60,644 nt of DNA from Paraburkholderia lycopersici (GCF_900096975.1 NZ_FMYQ01000037.1:1-60644); one strand, 5' to 3'. Counted from the first letter of the stretch, positions 1 through 8,392 are shown. Numbers and translations are program-made. The notes: generated by a model not told the origin, from the sequence alone.

Positions 1-134
1 GCGACGGCGCGCGCGCCCGCGTCGATGGCGGCGAAGCTGGCCGGATCGAGATCGAGCCTGACTGCCTCGCGCGCGATCTGGCGCAGTTGGGGAAGACTCA
101 GATAGCCGGGCGTGAGGCGGAGGGGCGGGAGCAT
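1..134 (-). CDS. hutH: Histidine ammonia-lyase, N-terminal fragment (runs off the window)
   Basis: The reverse strand from the ATG at 134 reads MLPPLRLTPGYLSLPQLRQ and continues with a segment ending near DPASFAAIDAGARAV. This is the characteristic start of HutH, which deaminates L-histidine to urocanate as the first step of histidine use in the cytoplasm. Only about 44 codons are visible, so neither the MIO-forming Ala-Ser-Gly nor the catalytic core can be checked. Two HutC-like repeats lie just upstream (144-156 and 190-202), which fits a hut gene. The family call rests on this short N-terminus and on the operator context. Confidence 0.8.
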   Translation of the reverse strand, partial: MLPPLRLTPGYLSLPQLRQIAREAVRLDLDPASFAAIDAGARAV

Positions 135-143
135 GGTCGAATC

Positions 144-202
144 CTGTCTATACAAGTCGCAAAAGTGGCCGAAGTCTAGCCTGGCGCGCCTGTCTATACA
201 AC
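144..202. promoter_or_regulatory. Two direct copies of a HutC-like operator upstream of hutH
   Basis: The element CTGTCTATACAA occurs at 144-155 and again at 190-201, 46 bp apart, in the same orientation and directly upstream of hutH. On the hutH strand it reads TTGTATAGACAG, close to the TGTATA/TACA-type half sites bound by GntR-family HutC repressors. The spacing and position fit urocanate-responsive control of hutH. HutC itself is not in the window, so the assignment is inferred. Confidence 0.5.
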
Positions 203-258
203 TCCCTCTGCCCCGCGCCGTGACCTGGGACTATCCATGAGGCCCGGCGCAAAGCCCG

Positions 259-1185
259 TCAGGCGTCGAGCTGCAGCCTGCCCCCAATAAACGCAAGAAA
301 GCATTGCACACGCGCCGCCAGCGCCGCGCTGCGATAGTAGACGGCGTGGATCGGCTGGCGCGCTTCGAGAAGCGCATCGTCGAGCACGGTGACGAGGCGG
401 CCCGCTTCGCGGTCGGCCGTGGTGAGGAAGTCGGAAAGGCACGCGATACCGCTCGCCGCGAGCACGAGCTGGCGGATCGTTTCGCCGCTCGATGCCCGCA
501 GCGCCGGCTCGATGGTGTAGCCGGTCTCGCCCCCTTGCGCCGTCCCGGTGGCCTCGCCCTCGCCGTCACCCCGTAGCGGCCAGCGATTCAGATGCGCGGG
601 CGCCGTGAATCCGATCAACCGGTGTTCGCGCAACGCGGCCACGCTTTGCGGCGTGCCGTGCGCCGCGAGGTAATCAGGACTCGCGACGATGCGCAGACGG
701 CTCGTGCCGAGCGCGCGCGCATGCATCGTCGAGTCCTGCAGCGCGCCGATACGAATGGCGATATCCACGCGCTGCTCGAGCAGATCGACGATGCGCTCGT
801 TGTTCGTGAGCTCGAGCTGGATCTCGGGATAGTGCCCGGTGAACGCCGTGACGTGCGGCACGATGCAGTGGAGCATGAACGGTGTGGCCGCATCCACGCG
901 CAGCCGTCCCGAAGGGCGCTCGCGGTGGCGCGTGACGGCCTCCTCGGCGTCGGCCATCGCCGCAAGAATCGCGCGGGCGCGCTCGAGGAAAAGCTCGCCC
1001 TCCTCGGTGAGCTGCAAGCGGCGTGTCGTGCGCAGAATCAGCGCGACGCCCAGTTGCTTTTCGAGCCTCGTGAGCGCACGGCTCACCCCCGACACGGTCT
1101 GCTGGAGCTTTTCGGCGGCGGCGGTGATCGACCCCGCATCGATCACGGTGACGAATACGAGCAGTTCGTCGGTCGACGTCTTCAT
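259..1185 (-). CDS. LysR-family transcriptional regulator
   Basis: This is a 308-residue LysR-type regulator. It has an N-terminal winged helix-turn-helix at about residues 5-60 (FVTVIDAGSITAAAEKL, SRALTRLEKQLG, LILRTTRRLQLT) and a periplasmic-binding-like effector domain from about residue 90 to the end. I chose the ATG at 1185 (MKTSTDELL) because homologues begin there; an upstream ATG at 1209 would add eight residues. It is divergent from the epimerase gene at 1294, with about 108 bp between them, so it probably controls that gene. The ligand is unknown. The group resembles DsdC/PtxR-like single-gene regulators of dehydrogenases. Confidence 0.88.
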   Translation of the reverse strand: MKTSTDELLVFVTVIDAGSITAAAEKLQQTVSGVSRALTRLEKQLGVALILRTTRRLQLTEEGELFLERARAILAAMADAEEAVTRHRERPSGRLRVDAATPFMLHCIVPHVTAFTGHYPEIQLELTNNERIVDLLEQRVDIAIRIGALQDSTMHARALGTSRLRIVASPDYLAAHGTPQSVAALREHRLIGFTAPAHLNRWPLRGDGEGEATGTAQGGETGYTIEPALRASSGETIRQLVLAASGIACLSDFLTTADREAGRLVTVLDDALLEARQPIHAVYYRSAALAARVQCFLAFIGGRLQLDA

Positions 1186-1293
1186 TGTTGATCCACAGTC
1201 AAGATTCATTTGAGACTAACACGGTTTTTGCAAAGCACGGATACCCCGATACTGAGTGCCATCGCAATCGGCAAAAGGATGAGGGAGCACCCC

Positions 1294-2208
1294 ATGAAAG
1301 TATTTGTGACAGGCGCAGGCGGGTTCATCGGCGGGTCGATCGCGGCGCATCTCGTGCACGCGGGCCACACCGTGAGCGGCCTCGTGCGGCGGCCCGAGCA
1401 GTTCGCCGCGCTCGAAAAGCTCGGCATCGTGCCCGTGCAAGGGGATCTCGCCGACCGCGAGACCTTGACGGCGCAAGCACGCGCCGCCGACGCCACGATC
1501 AACGCGGCGAGCAGCGATCATCGCGGGGCGGTCGAGGCGTTGCTCGACGCGCTCGAAGGCTCCGGCAAGACGCTCCTGCATACGAGCGGGTCGAGCATCG
1601 TGGGCGATGCTTCGGGCGGCGAAGCGACCGGTCGCATCTATCGCGAGGACGCCCTGCCCGAGCCGACCGCCGACAAGGCGCCTCGCGTGGCCATCGACAA
1701 TCTCGTCCTTGCCGCGGCCGCGCGCGGCGTGCGAAGCGCCGTGCTCTGCAACACGTTGATCTATGGCGTGGGCGCGGTGCCCGGCGCGGCGAGCGTGCAA
1801 TTGCCGCGGCTCGTCAGCCAGGCGCAGAAAAGCGGCGTGATGCGCCACGTCGGGCGCGGCCTGAATATCTGGTCGAACGTGCATATCGACGACGTGACCG
1901 AGCTTTACCGGCTCGCGCTCGAAAAGACGCCGGCCGGCACGTTCTATTTCGTCGAGAGCGGCGAAGCGAACTTTCGCGAGATGACCACGGCGCTCGCCGA
2001 CGTGATGGGCCTCGGCGCCCCGCAGGACTGGCCGCTCGAAGCGGCAATCGAGGAGTGGGGTTACGAGATGGCGTCGTATGGTCTCGGCTCGAACAGCCGC
2101 GTACGCGGCGAGCGCGCCCGCGTGCTGCTCGGCTGGCAGCCCCGGCGCACCTCGGTTACCGAGTGGATTCGAACGGAAATGCCCGCGGTGCCGGTTACGA
2201 GGAAATAA
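1294..2208 (+). CDS. NAD(P)-dependent epimerase/dehydratase family protein
   Basis: This extended short-chain dehydrogenase has 304 residues. The N-terminal Rossmann motif TGAGGFIGG sits at residues 6-14, as in NAD-dependent epimerases, followed by the usual NINA-like strand (DATINAASS). A YRED/PEPT region falls where the YxxxK active site is normally found, and no clean YxxxK is visible, so this may be an atypical member rather than a sugar epimerase. The start at 1294 is preceded by a GGATGAGGGA ribosome-binding stretch. It is divergent from the LysR gene, suggesting LysR control. The substrate cannot be named. Confidence 0.8.
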   Translation: MKVFVTGAGGFIGGSIAAHLVHAGHTVSGLVRRPEQFAALEKLGIVPVQGDLADRETLTAQARAADATINAASSDHRGAVEALLDALEGSGKTLLHTSGSSIVGDASGGEATGRIYREDALPEPTADKAPRVAIDNLVLAAAARGVRSAVLCNTLIYGVGAVPGAASVQLPRLVSQAQKSGVMRHVGRGLNIWSNVHIDDVTELYRLALEKTPAGTFYFVESGEANFREMTTALADVMGLGAPQDWPLEAAIEEWGYEMASYGLGSNSRVRGERARVLLGWQPRRTSVTEWIRTEMPAVPVTRK

Positions 2209-2883
2209 GTGTCTGTGAGAGAGTCTGGTGCGGCGGCGCGGGTTCCTCCGTCGCGAGCTGCCGGTCCCGCGGCAAGGCTATCGCCGCCAGCTTTAGCCCG
2301 CTGACGGTCGCGTTCGCCAGAACGAGCACGCCGCAAGCCATACCTTGAGGCCCGACAGCATTTCCGGGGACGGCTTGCAACTCGAACGCCGGAATCATCG
2401 CCATGATCTGCGCGCTCAACCTGTCCACCAGACCCATCGGGTTCATCTGCTTGTCCCGCCGCCGAGCGGCTTCCTGGTGTCTTGCACGAGCTGCGCCACA
2501 TACCAAGCACGGCTGCACCACCTCCACGAGCCGGCCGGCCAGCTCCGTGCCGGCATACTCATCGTCAAGGCCCATAAACCTCGCGCGCCCAGCGCGTTCG
2601 ACGCACGGTGCATTTCCTTTTCGCAGTCGTACTGCTGATCCACCCGCAGCGGGTGAAGATCGACGCCTCTCCGCTTGCCTGGCCTGCGTGGCGCGCCGAT
2701 TCCGCGAGAAATCGAAAGCCTTGTGCCGACATCGAAGTGATTGAAGCTAAACAGGCCGGAGGCTTGCGGGTCTTGTGCGCCACGAAGGAAATTCATTAAC
2801 GGATCTGTAAGCTCGATCCGCTAGAATCCCGGCGGTTTGCACCACCCGCCCGCGCACGCCACGCGCCGGCACCGGATACGCCG
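2209..2883. other. 675-bp stretch without a convincing intact gene
   Basis: No reading frame here has both a good start and recognisable homology. On the minus strand a 126-codon frame (2195-2575) and an upstream frame (to about 2796) have protein-like composition but are out of register. A decayed gene is therefore possible; its family is not recognisable to me. No promoter, repeat or RNA gene stands out. Confidence 0.4.
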
Positions 2884-3066
2884 ATGCTCCTCGCGCTGAA
2901 CTTCGACTGGCTGACCAATCTGCTCGCCATTCTGTTCGTGGTCGCGTGCCTCTACGACGCGCGCTACGACGAATATGGCACGCTGACACTTGCCGCCGCC
3001 GCGATGGGACTCATCGTGATGGCGATCGAAGTGCTGCTGCGACCCGCGTTCGAGATGTCGCTCTAG
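2884..3066 (+). CDS. Small hydrophobic protein, two predicted membrane segments
   Basis: This is a 60-residue protein of unknown function. Two hydrophobic stretches, about residues 8-24 (WLTNLLAILFVVACLYD) and 34-52 (TLAAAAMGLIVMAIEVLL), are separated by a charged loop YDARYDEYG, so it should be a two-pass inner-membrane protein. Codon usage matches the surrounding genes, which supports a real gene. The start at 2884 lacks a strong Shine-Dalgarno sequence. It has no clear operon partner, since the next gene is convergent. Confidence 0.55.
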   Translation: MLLALNFDWLTNLLAILFVVACLYDARYDEYGTLTLAAAAMGLIVMAIEVLLRPAFEMSL

Positions 3067-3144
3067 CGCGCCTCGCTCGCGATGCTTTCGCGCCCCGCCG
3101 CGGAGCCATTTCGTTGCGCCGACAACTTCCCGCCCGCGCCGCCC

Positions 3145-3885
3145 CTATGACTTCGCGTGCGCACAGCACGCCGGCTGCGACGGCGCGTCCTCGTAACGAT
3201 CATGGTGGCGCATCCACTCTCGCATGTCCTTTTTCTCGTTGCGCCCTTTCGCCGTGAATTCCAGCATCGCATAGGCGCCGATCGCCATTTCCGCACCGCG
3301 CGCGTACGCCGAATACGTGTGATACACATTGCCCGCTTCGTCGCGATAGAAGGCGCTGATGCCCGGCAGTTCGTCGCTCACGTAGTCCTGCTCGACATAG
3401 TTGTAGAGCGCCTTGCCGCGCGCCTTGTCGGCCTCGCTGAACGACACGTGATAGTCGAAGTTAAAGTCGCTGCCATTCGACGATACCCATGGAAAACGCC
3501 AGCCCATACGCTTTCTGAACGCCTCGATCTTCTCGAGCGGCGCGCGCGACACGGCCACGTAAGTGACGTCATGGTGCTCCAGATGCGTCAGCATGCCGTC
3601 CACGTGGTCGGAGAGAAACGAGCAGCCCGGGCAGCCCTCTTCCCACTCGGGACCGAGCATGAAGTGATAAACGAGTAGCTGGCTGCGCGGCCCGAACAAT
3701 TGGGCGAGCGTGCGCGGCCCCTGCGGCGCGACGAACGTATAGGTCTTTTCGACCTTTACCCATGGCAGCGCCTGACGCTTCGCCACCAGCGCATCGCGCG
3801 CATGCGTGAACGCGCGCTCCTCCGCCAGCAGCGCCTTGCGTGCCGCCATCCATTCGGTCTCCGAAACGATATCGTGCTGTTCCAT
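3145..3885 (-). CDS. DUF899 family thioredoxin-like protein
   Basis: This 246-residue protein belongs to the DUF899 family, a thioredoxin-fold group found in many Burkholderia operons with SRPBCC proteins. Typical marks are the WVKVEKTYTF strand, the LGPEWEEGCPGCSFLSDHVDG segment near residues 82-102 with a CxxC-like CPGC motif, and the HHDRYED C-terminal region. The ATG at 3885 has the strong ribosome-binding site AAGGAGGAG at good spacing; an upstream extension would overlap the SRPBCC gene. It is the last gene of an ArsR-SRPBCC-DUF899 operon. A redox or stress role is plausible, but the substrate is unknown. Confidence 0.85.
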   Translation of the reverse strand: MEQHDIVSETEWMAARKALLAEERAFTHARDALVAKRQALPWVKVEKTYTFVAPQGPRTLAQLFGPRSQLLVYHFMLGPEWEEGCPGCSFLSDHVDGMLTHLEHHDVTYVAVSRAPLEKIEAFRKRMGWRFPWVSSNGSDFNFDYHVSFSEADKARGKALYNYVEQDYVSDELPGISAFYRDEAGNVYHTYSAYARGAEMAIGAYAMLEFTAKGRNEKKDMREWMRHHDRYEDAPSQPACCAHAKS

Positions 3886-3919
3886 CGTCGACTCCTCCTT
3901 GCGCTTGAATCCGCGCTGC

Positions 3920-4387
3920 TCAGTCGAACAGCGCCACCAGTTGATCGATTGCGCTCGTCCAGCCCTCGTTGTGCGAATCGCGCGCCGCTTCGTCGTAGAA
4001 GCGCTCGTGCCTGAGCGTGAGATCGGTCGCGGGCCCGTCGGCATGCAGCGTCACGGTGACGAGCGACTCGCGCTCGGGCGTGCTGCGCCAGGCCCAGGTG
4101 AACACGAGCTTTTGCTCGGGCACGACTTCGAGGTATGTGCCGCTCACGTCGTGCTCCTCGCCGTTCGCGCCGCGCAGGATCACGCGGAAACGGCCGCCGG
4201 CGCGCACGTCCGCTTCGGCGTGGATGCACGTGGTGTCGAGCGGCTGCATCCAGCGCATCAATTGCGCCGGCTGTGTCCACGCGGCGTAGACCTTCGCGGC
4301 GCTCGCGTCGATGCGCCGCCGGATGGTGAGGCTCGGAGCGTGACGGGCTGCGCCGCTTCCGGGCCCGTCTGGGGGTCGGGCAGACAT
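3920..4387 (-). CDS. SRPBCC (AHSA1-like) domain protein
   Basis: This 155-residue START/AHSA1-type protein has the family's opening pattern LTIRRRIDASAAKVYAAWTQ and the GGRFRVIL, SGTYLEVVPEQKLVFTW and TLRHERF strands. Such proteins form a hydrophobic ligand cavity and are commonly encoded directly behind an ArsR regulator, as here. The start at 4387 is preceded by GGAGAACG. It overlaps the 3' end of the arsR gene by about 130 bp in another frame. The ligand is unknown. Confidence 0.88.
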   Translation of the reverse strand: MSARPPDGPGSGAARHAPSLTIRRRIDASAAKVYAAWTQPAQLMRWMQPLDTTCIHAEADVRAGGRFRVILRGANGEEHDVSGTYLEVVPEQKLVFTWAWRSTPERESLVTVTLHADGPATDLTLRHERFYDEAARDSHNEGWTSAIDQLVALFD

Positions 4388-4716
4388 GCGTTCTCCTCCA
4401 CGAAAGCGGCAAGCCGGTCGAGCGCTTCGCCCCAGAAGCGTTGATAGTGGGCGAGCCATTGCATCGCGTCTTCCATCGGCTCCGCAACGAGCCGGCACGC
4501 CACGGTGCGGCCGGTTTTCGCACGCGTGACGAGACCCGCCTGAGCGAGTACGTCCAGATGCTTCATGACCGCAGGCAGCGACATCTCGAACGGCTGCGCG
4601 AGCGCGCTCACCGAAAGTGCGTCGTGCCGGGCGAGCCGCGCCAGCAGCGCGCGCCGCGTCGGATCGGCGAGCGCCGCGAAGGTGCGGTCCAGCGTGTCGT
4701 CGTCATACTTAACCAT
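4258..4716 (-). CDS. ArsR/SmtB-family repressor of the SRPBCC-DUF899 operon
   Basis: This winged-helix repressor starts MVKYDDDTLDRTFAALADPT. The usual ArsR core follows: RRALLARLARHDALSVSALA, then the recognition helix MSLPAVMKHLDVLAQAGLV, then the wing AKTGRTVACRL. It has none of the Cys-rich metal sites of arsenic or zinc sensors, so it belongs to the non-metal ArsR group paired with SRPBCC proteins. At 152 residues it is longer than the usual 105-120 because the frame continues about 130 bp into the next gene. A perfect palindrome spans its start codon, which suggests autorepression. Confidence 0.85.
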   Translation of the reverse strand: MVKYDDDTLDRTFAALADPTRRALLARLARHDALSVSALAQPFEMSLPAVMKHLDVLAQAGLVTRAKTGRTVACRLVAEPMEDAMQWLAHYQRFWGEALDRLAAFVEENACLPDPQTGPEAAQPVTLRASPSGGASTRAPRRSTPRGHSRRN

Positions 4717-4725
4717 GCGGTTAAG
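4708..4725. promoter_or_regulatory. Palindromic operator over the arsR start codon
   Basis: The sequence CTTAACCATGCGGTTAAG has perfect 7-bp arms around a 4-bp spacer. The CAT inside it is the arsR start codon (4714-4716). Such TTAACC/GGTTAA palindromes are typical binding sites of small winged-helix repressors. Binding here would block transcription or translation of the ArsR-SRPBCC-DUF899 operon. The palindrome is seen directly; its use by this ArsR is inferred. Confidence 0.65.
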
Positions 4726-4844
4726 CATAGACGCCGAACGAGCGATGTCAAGAAAAGCGGCATCGTCGGCCAGCCGCGGCGCGCACGGACGCATCGCCGC
4801 CACTAGAATGACGGTTTCCCAGCGCCGCGCCCGTCCTCTACGCC

Positions 4845-5243
4845 ATGCCGTCCAAAATCCGCAACTCGCTCATCTGGATCTTCGACGCCTTCGAGCGCGA
4901 GCCCGGCTATCTCTGCAAGCGGATGTTCGGCTGCGACGCGGCGTATCTCGACGGCCTGCTCTGTCTCGTCGCCGCCGACCGCGATCCGCCGTTCAACGGC
5001 TTGCTCGTCTGCACATCGCACGAGCGTCATGCTGCGCTCGTCGAAGCAATGCCGGCCTTGCGCCCGCATCCCGTGCTCGGCAAGTGGCTCTATGTGCCGC
5101 AGGCCGATCAGGCATTCGAAGACACTGCCGGGCAACTGACCGCACTGGTGCTCGCGCGCGACGCACGCATCGGCGTGGAGCCCAAGCCGCGCAAACCCCG
5201 CAATCCAGGCAAAGGGCGCGGCAACAGCCTGCTGCCGAAATAA
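4845..5243 (+). CDS. TfoX/YjbR-like small protein
   Basis: This 132-residue soluble protein has the TfoX N-terminal/MmcQ-YjbR style. It opens with RNSLIWIFDAFEREPGYLCKRMFG, a glycine-bearing strand resembling the KxMFGG motif of TfoX-N proteins, followed by CLVAADRDPPFNGLLV and a C-terminal basic tail (KPRKPRNPGKGRG). The function is unknown. TfoX-N domains occur in competence regulators but also in many uncharacterised proteins, and nothing nearby suggests competence. It is monocistronic and ends in a strong hairpin shared with the convergent permease gene. Confidence 0.6.
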   Translation: MPSKIRNSLIWIFDAFEREPGYLCKRMFGCDAAYLDGLLCLVAADRDPPFNGLLVCTSHERHAALVEAMPALRPHPVLGKWLYVPQADQAFEDTAGQLTALVLARDARIGVEPKPRKPRNPGKGRGNSLLPK

Positions 5244-5302
5244 CGCGCCAAAAACTCTGGAAGCACCGCAAAGCCACAAGCCCCTCAAGCCTCACAAACC
5301 GC

Positions 5303-5340
5303 GCACGGCCCGCGCCGCCGTGAAGCGACGCGGGCCGTGC
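5303..5340. terminator. Bidirectional hairpin between convergent genes
   Basis: Perfect 12-bp arms GCACGGCCCGCG (5303-5314) and CGCGGGCCGTGC (5329-5340) enclose a 14-nt loop. The hairpin lies between the plus-strand TfoX-like gene and the minus-strand purine permease gene. No long T-run follows on either side, so termination would depend on the very stable GC stem. Confidence 0.6.
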
Positions 5341-5409
5341 AGCCGCCCGGACAGGCCGCCGGGGTCACCGGGCGAATGACCGGCTCACCGGTTGCGTGAG
5401 CACGCATCG

Positions 5410-6810
5410 TCAGATGGCCCAGCCGCCCAGGTAAAACGCGGCCAGCACGACGGCGATCACGACCGTCCCCACGTTCAGCTTGCGGATCTCGCCGCTCACC
5501 AAGCGCCCGATCACGAGCGTGCAGAATCCCAGCATGATGCCCGTGACGATGTTGGCGGTAAGCACGATGAATACCGCGCACACGAGCCCCGACATCGAAT
5601 CGACCATATCGGCCATGTCGAGCCGGCTCACGCTCGAGAGCATCATGAGGCCGACGTACATCAGCGCCGGCGCCGTGGCGTACGAAGGCACGAGGCCCGC
5701 GAGCGGCGCGAAGAACATCACCGCGAGGAACAGCACGCCCACCGTGGCCGCGGCGAGGCCCGTCTTCGCGCCCGCGGCCACGCCCACCGTCGATTCGATA
5801 TAGGCCGCCGCCGGCGCGCCGCCAAAGAAGCCCGAGAAGATCGAGCTAAGCGAGTCGGCCGTGAGCGCGCGCCCGCCGTTCACGATGCGGCCGTTCGCGT
5901 CGAGCTGGCCCGCCTGCCCCGCCACGGCGCGGATCGTGCCGGTCGCGTCGAACACGGCCGTCATCACGAGCGCGAGCACGCTCGGCAGCACGGCGAGCGA
6001 CAGCGCGCCCTTGATATCCATCGCGCCGATCAGCGAAGCGTGGCCCGGCGCCGAAAGCGAAGGCCACGCGAACACGCCGTGGAAGGTCACGGCCGGATCG
6101 ATGGCGAGCCCGAGCGCCGAGATCGCGACGATCACGACAAGAATCGAGCCAGGCACGCGGCGGCGCACGAGGCCGAAGATCGCCGCGAGGCCGACCACCG
6201 AAAGCATCACGGGCAGCGAGGTGATGTGACCGAGCGAGACCGGCAGGCCCGCGCCGGGATTCTTGACGACGAGACCCACGTCGTTCGCCGCGATCAGCAG
6301 CAGGAAAAGGCCGATGCCGATACCCGTGCCATGCGCGATGCCGTGCGGCAGGTTGCGCAGGATCCAGGAGCGCACGCCCGTCACCGAGATCGCCGTGAAC
6401 ACGAGGCCCATGAGGAACACCGCGCCCAGCGCCACTTCGGGCTTGAGCCCCCTGCCGAGCACGAGGCCGAACGCCGTGAACGCCGTGAGCGAGATCGCGC
6501 AGCCGATGGCGATCGGCAGGCGCGCCCACAGGCCCATGAGGAGCGAGCCGAACGCCGTGGTGAGACACACGGCCACGAACACGGCGCTGGTGTCGAATCC
6601 CGCCTTGCCGAGCATGCCCGGCACGACGAAGACGGAATAGACCATCGCGAGGAAGGTCGTGACGCCCGCGATCGCCTCCTGGCGCAGCGAGCTGCCGCGC
6701 GCGGCAACGTCGAAATAGCGGTCGATGAAACCCGAGGCCGGACCCGGCTCGATGGTCTCGACATCGGCCCCGGTCGGGCCGGCAAGCGGCTGCGCGTGGG
6801 GTTCGATCAT
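5410..6810 (-). CDS. NCS2-family purine permease (AzgA-type)
   Basis: This is an integral inner-membrane proton symporter for nucleobases, 466 residues with about 12-14 hydrophobic segments. The AzgA/PbuG group is recognisable from RQEAIAGVTTFLAMVYSVFVVP near the N-terminus, the GxGxG segment AHGTGIGIGLFLLLIA, the substrate-site loop FDATGTIRAVAGQAG and SGFFGGAPAAAYIESTVGVAAG. These point to adenine, guanine or hypoxanthine uptake. The ATG at 6810 is preceded by AAAGGAGG; an upstream in-frame extension lacks homology. It is monocistronic. I see no purine riboswitch upstream. Confidence 0.88.
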   Translation of the reverse strand: MIEPHAQPLAGPTGADVETIEPGPASGFIDRYFDVAARGSSLRQEAIAGVTTFLAMVYSVFVVPGMLGKAGFDTSAVFVAVCLTTAFGSLLMGLWARLPIAIGCAISLTAFTAFGLVLGRGLKPEVALGAVFLMGLVFTAISVTGVRSWILRNLPHGIAHGTGIGIGLFLLLIAANDVGLVVKNPGAGLPVSLGHITSLPVMLSVVGLAAIFGLVRRRVPGSILVVIVAISALGLAIDPAVTFHGVFAWPSLSAPGHASLIGAMDIKGALSLAVLPSVLALVMTAVFDATGTIRAVAGQAGQLDANGRIVNGGRALTADSLSSIFSGFFGGAPAAAYIESTVGVAAGAKTGLAAATVGVLFLAVMFFAPLAGLVPSYATAPALMYVGLMMLSSVSRLDMADMVDSMSGLVCAVFIVLTANIVTGIMLGFCTLVIGRLVSGEIRKLNVGTVVIAVVLAAFYLGGWAI

Positions 6811-7357
6811 GGTGAGTGCCTCCTTTATCAGCATGCCGAAACGGGCCGGGGCGCTGGCGCCCGATCCGTCATCAGGTTCGTCTCGATTGAATAGTTGTGT
6901 CGACGCGTTGCCGGCGCCTTGCTTCACTTCGCGGCCGCCGCTACGCACGCAGAACCTGCGAGGCGCGAGGGCCGCGCGGCGCTCGTCGTTTTTTTGACAT
7001 CTCTTTATGGATGGAGCGAAGGTTAGGCGAACGCTATGGGCGCTCCCATCGCACGAGTCGCATTGAGGTCATGCCGCGACGCTTATATGCCCGCTGACAG
7101 GGCGCGGCGCGCGGGCCGCACCGCGTTTACACCTGGAGGCGCCTGGGCGCACCTGGACGCACTTGGGCGCACCTCGTGCGCAGGCCGGAATCGCCGCGCG
7201 CGAGGCTGGCGCGGGCGCGGTAGCGACCGCTGCGACGCGTGGCCGGCGCCGTGCTTACGCGGATCGGCCCGGCGCGCGGGTTACACTCTCACGCATCCCG
7301 ACCCGGTTTCCCCTGCCGCGCGAGCATCGCGCCGGCTGCTTCAAGGAGTTTCTGTTG
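6811..7357. other. Divergent intergenic region with a 10-bp tandem repeat
   Basis: This 547-bp gap separates the minus-strand permease gene from the plus-strand lipoprotein gene, so it must hold both promoters. The only structured element I can see is the 10-bp tandem repeat at 7131-7180. No coding frame has supporting composition. No clear sigma-70 hexamers could be singled out. Confidence 0.5.
7131..7180. repeat. Five tandem 10-bp units
   Basis: Five consecutive decamers, ACCTGGAGGC, GCCTGGGCGC, ACCTGGACGC, ACTTGGGCGC and ACCTCGTGCG, share the consensus ACCTGGGCGC. The last unit is the most diverged. The period equals one DNA helical turn. The array lies about 180 bp upstream of the lipoprotein start. 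Confidence 0.75.
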
Positions 7358-8392
7358 ATGAGAGGCGGCATCATACGTCTGGCACGTCCCGCACGTCCTG
7401 TTTTCCACCTGCCGTACGCCCTGATCCTGCTGATGCTGCTCACGCTGTCGGGTTGCAGCCTGTTCCGGCCGGCGCCCCCGCCCGAACCGGAAGCGCCCGT
7501 GGCCGTGGAGCCGGAGGAAGCCGCAAGCGAGCCCGAGGCCGCCTCCGCGCCGGAAGTCGCGAGCGAGCCGGAAGCCGCCAGCGAGGCAAAGCCCGCGCCG
7601 CGCAAACCGCGCCCCGCACCGGTTCGCCGCCGCCGCCCGGCCCCGCCGCCGCCCGCGCCCGCGAGCGCCCCGGCCGCCCCGCCTCCGCCGCCGCTCGTCC
7701 AGGTGCGCACGCTCGAGCGCGGGACCTTTCGCACGCTGCTCGACAGCGAAGTGCAAAAGACCGACGGCAAGGTCGTGGGCCGCGCCGTCGACATGGTTGC
7801 GGGGCCCGGCGGCAAGCCCGTCGAGGTCGTCGTGAACCTGCAAGGCTTCATGGGCGTCGGCGACCGCAAGGCGAACTTCCCGTGGACCGGCGTGCGCGTC
7901 AACACGCAGGCGAAAACGCCCGCCATCACGCTCGCCCTGCCGCCCAGCCAGTTGCAGGTGCCGGACCGGCCCAAGGCCGGCCCCGCACAGCCGGGCGCGC
8001 CCGAAGCGAGCGCAACGCGTCTGCCGATGCTCGACGCGACCGTGGAGCGCGCCAACGGCGCGAAGGTGGGCCGCGTGGTGGACGTGCTGCTCGACGGGAG
8101 CGCCGACCCGCAGGCCGTGGTGCTCGACGTAAGCGGCACGCTCGAAAAGCGCCATACGATCGCCGCCGACTGGTCCGCCCTGCGCTTCGTCACGAAGAAC
8201 AACGTGCTCGAAGCGCAGCTCGAAATGTCCGATCAGCAGGTCGATGCTTCGCCGGCCTACGCGCCCGAGCAACCCGTGCATGCCGTCACGCCCGCGGCCC
8301 CGCCGGCTGGCGCCAACCCGGCGGTCCCGGCCGCCGCCGCTCCGGCCACCCCCGCCACCGCCCCGGCAGCCAGCGCCCACGGTGCCAAATGA
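7358..8392 (+). CDS. Lipoprotein with two PRC-barrel-like domains
   Basis: This is a 344-residue secreted lipoprotein. The hydrophobic signal peptide ends in the lipobox LSGC, so the lipidated cysteine is residue 33. A Pro/Ala/Glu-rich linker (about residues 37-110) with repeated SEPEA and AP units follows. Two PRC-barrel-like modules come next, around 115-190 and 225-290, the second with the hallmark KVGRVVDVLLDGSADPQAVV. The protein ends in a Pro-Ala tail. PRC barrels usually act as small binding modules at surfaces. The ATG at 7358 has AAGGAG upstream, and the stop overlaps the MFS start (ATGA), so the two are translationally coupled. Confidence 0.8.
   Translation: MRGGIIRLARPARPVFHLPYALILLMLLTLSGCSLFRPAPPPEPEAPVAVEPEEAASEPEAASAPEVASEPEAASEAKPAPRKPRPAPVRRRRPAPPPPAPASAPAAPPPPPLVQVRTLERGTFRTLLDSEVQKTDGKVVGRAVDMVAGPGGKPVEVVVNLQGFMGVGDRKANFPWTGVRVNTQAKTPAITLALPPSQLQVPDRPKAGPAQPGAPEASATRLPMLDATVERANGAKVGRVVDVLLDGSADPQAVVLDVSGTLEKRHTIAADWSALRFVTKNNVLEAQLEMSDQQVDASPAYAPEQPVHAVTPAAPPAGANPAVPAAAAPATPATAPAASAHGAK

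Noticed and set aside
5392..6894. Long plus-strand open frame opposite the purine permease
   Set aside because: Composition (Arg/His/Glu-rich, no domain) is that of an antisense shadow in GC-rich DNA, and the opposite strand encodes a clear permease.
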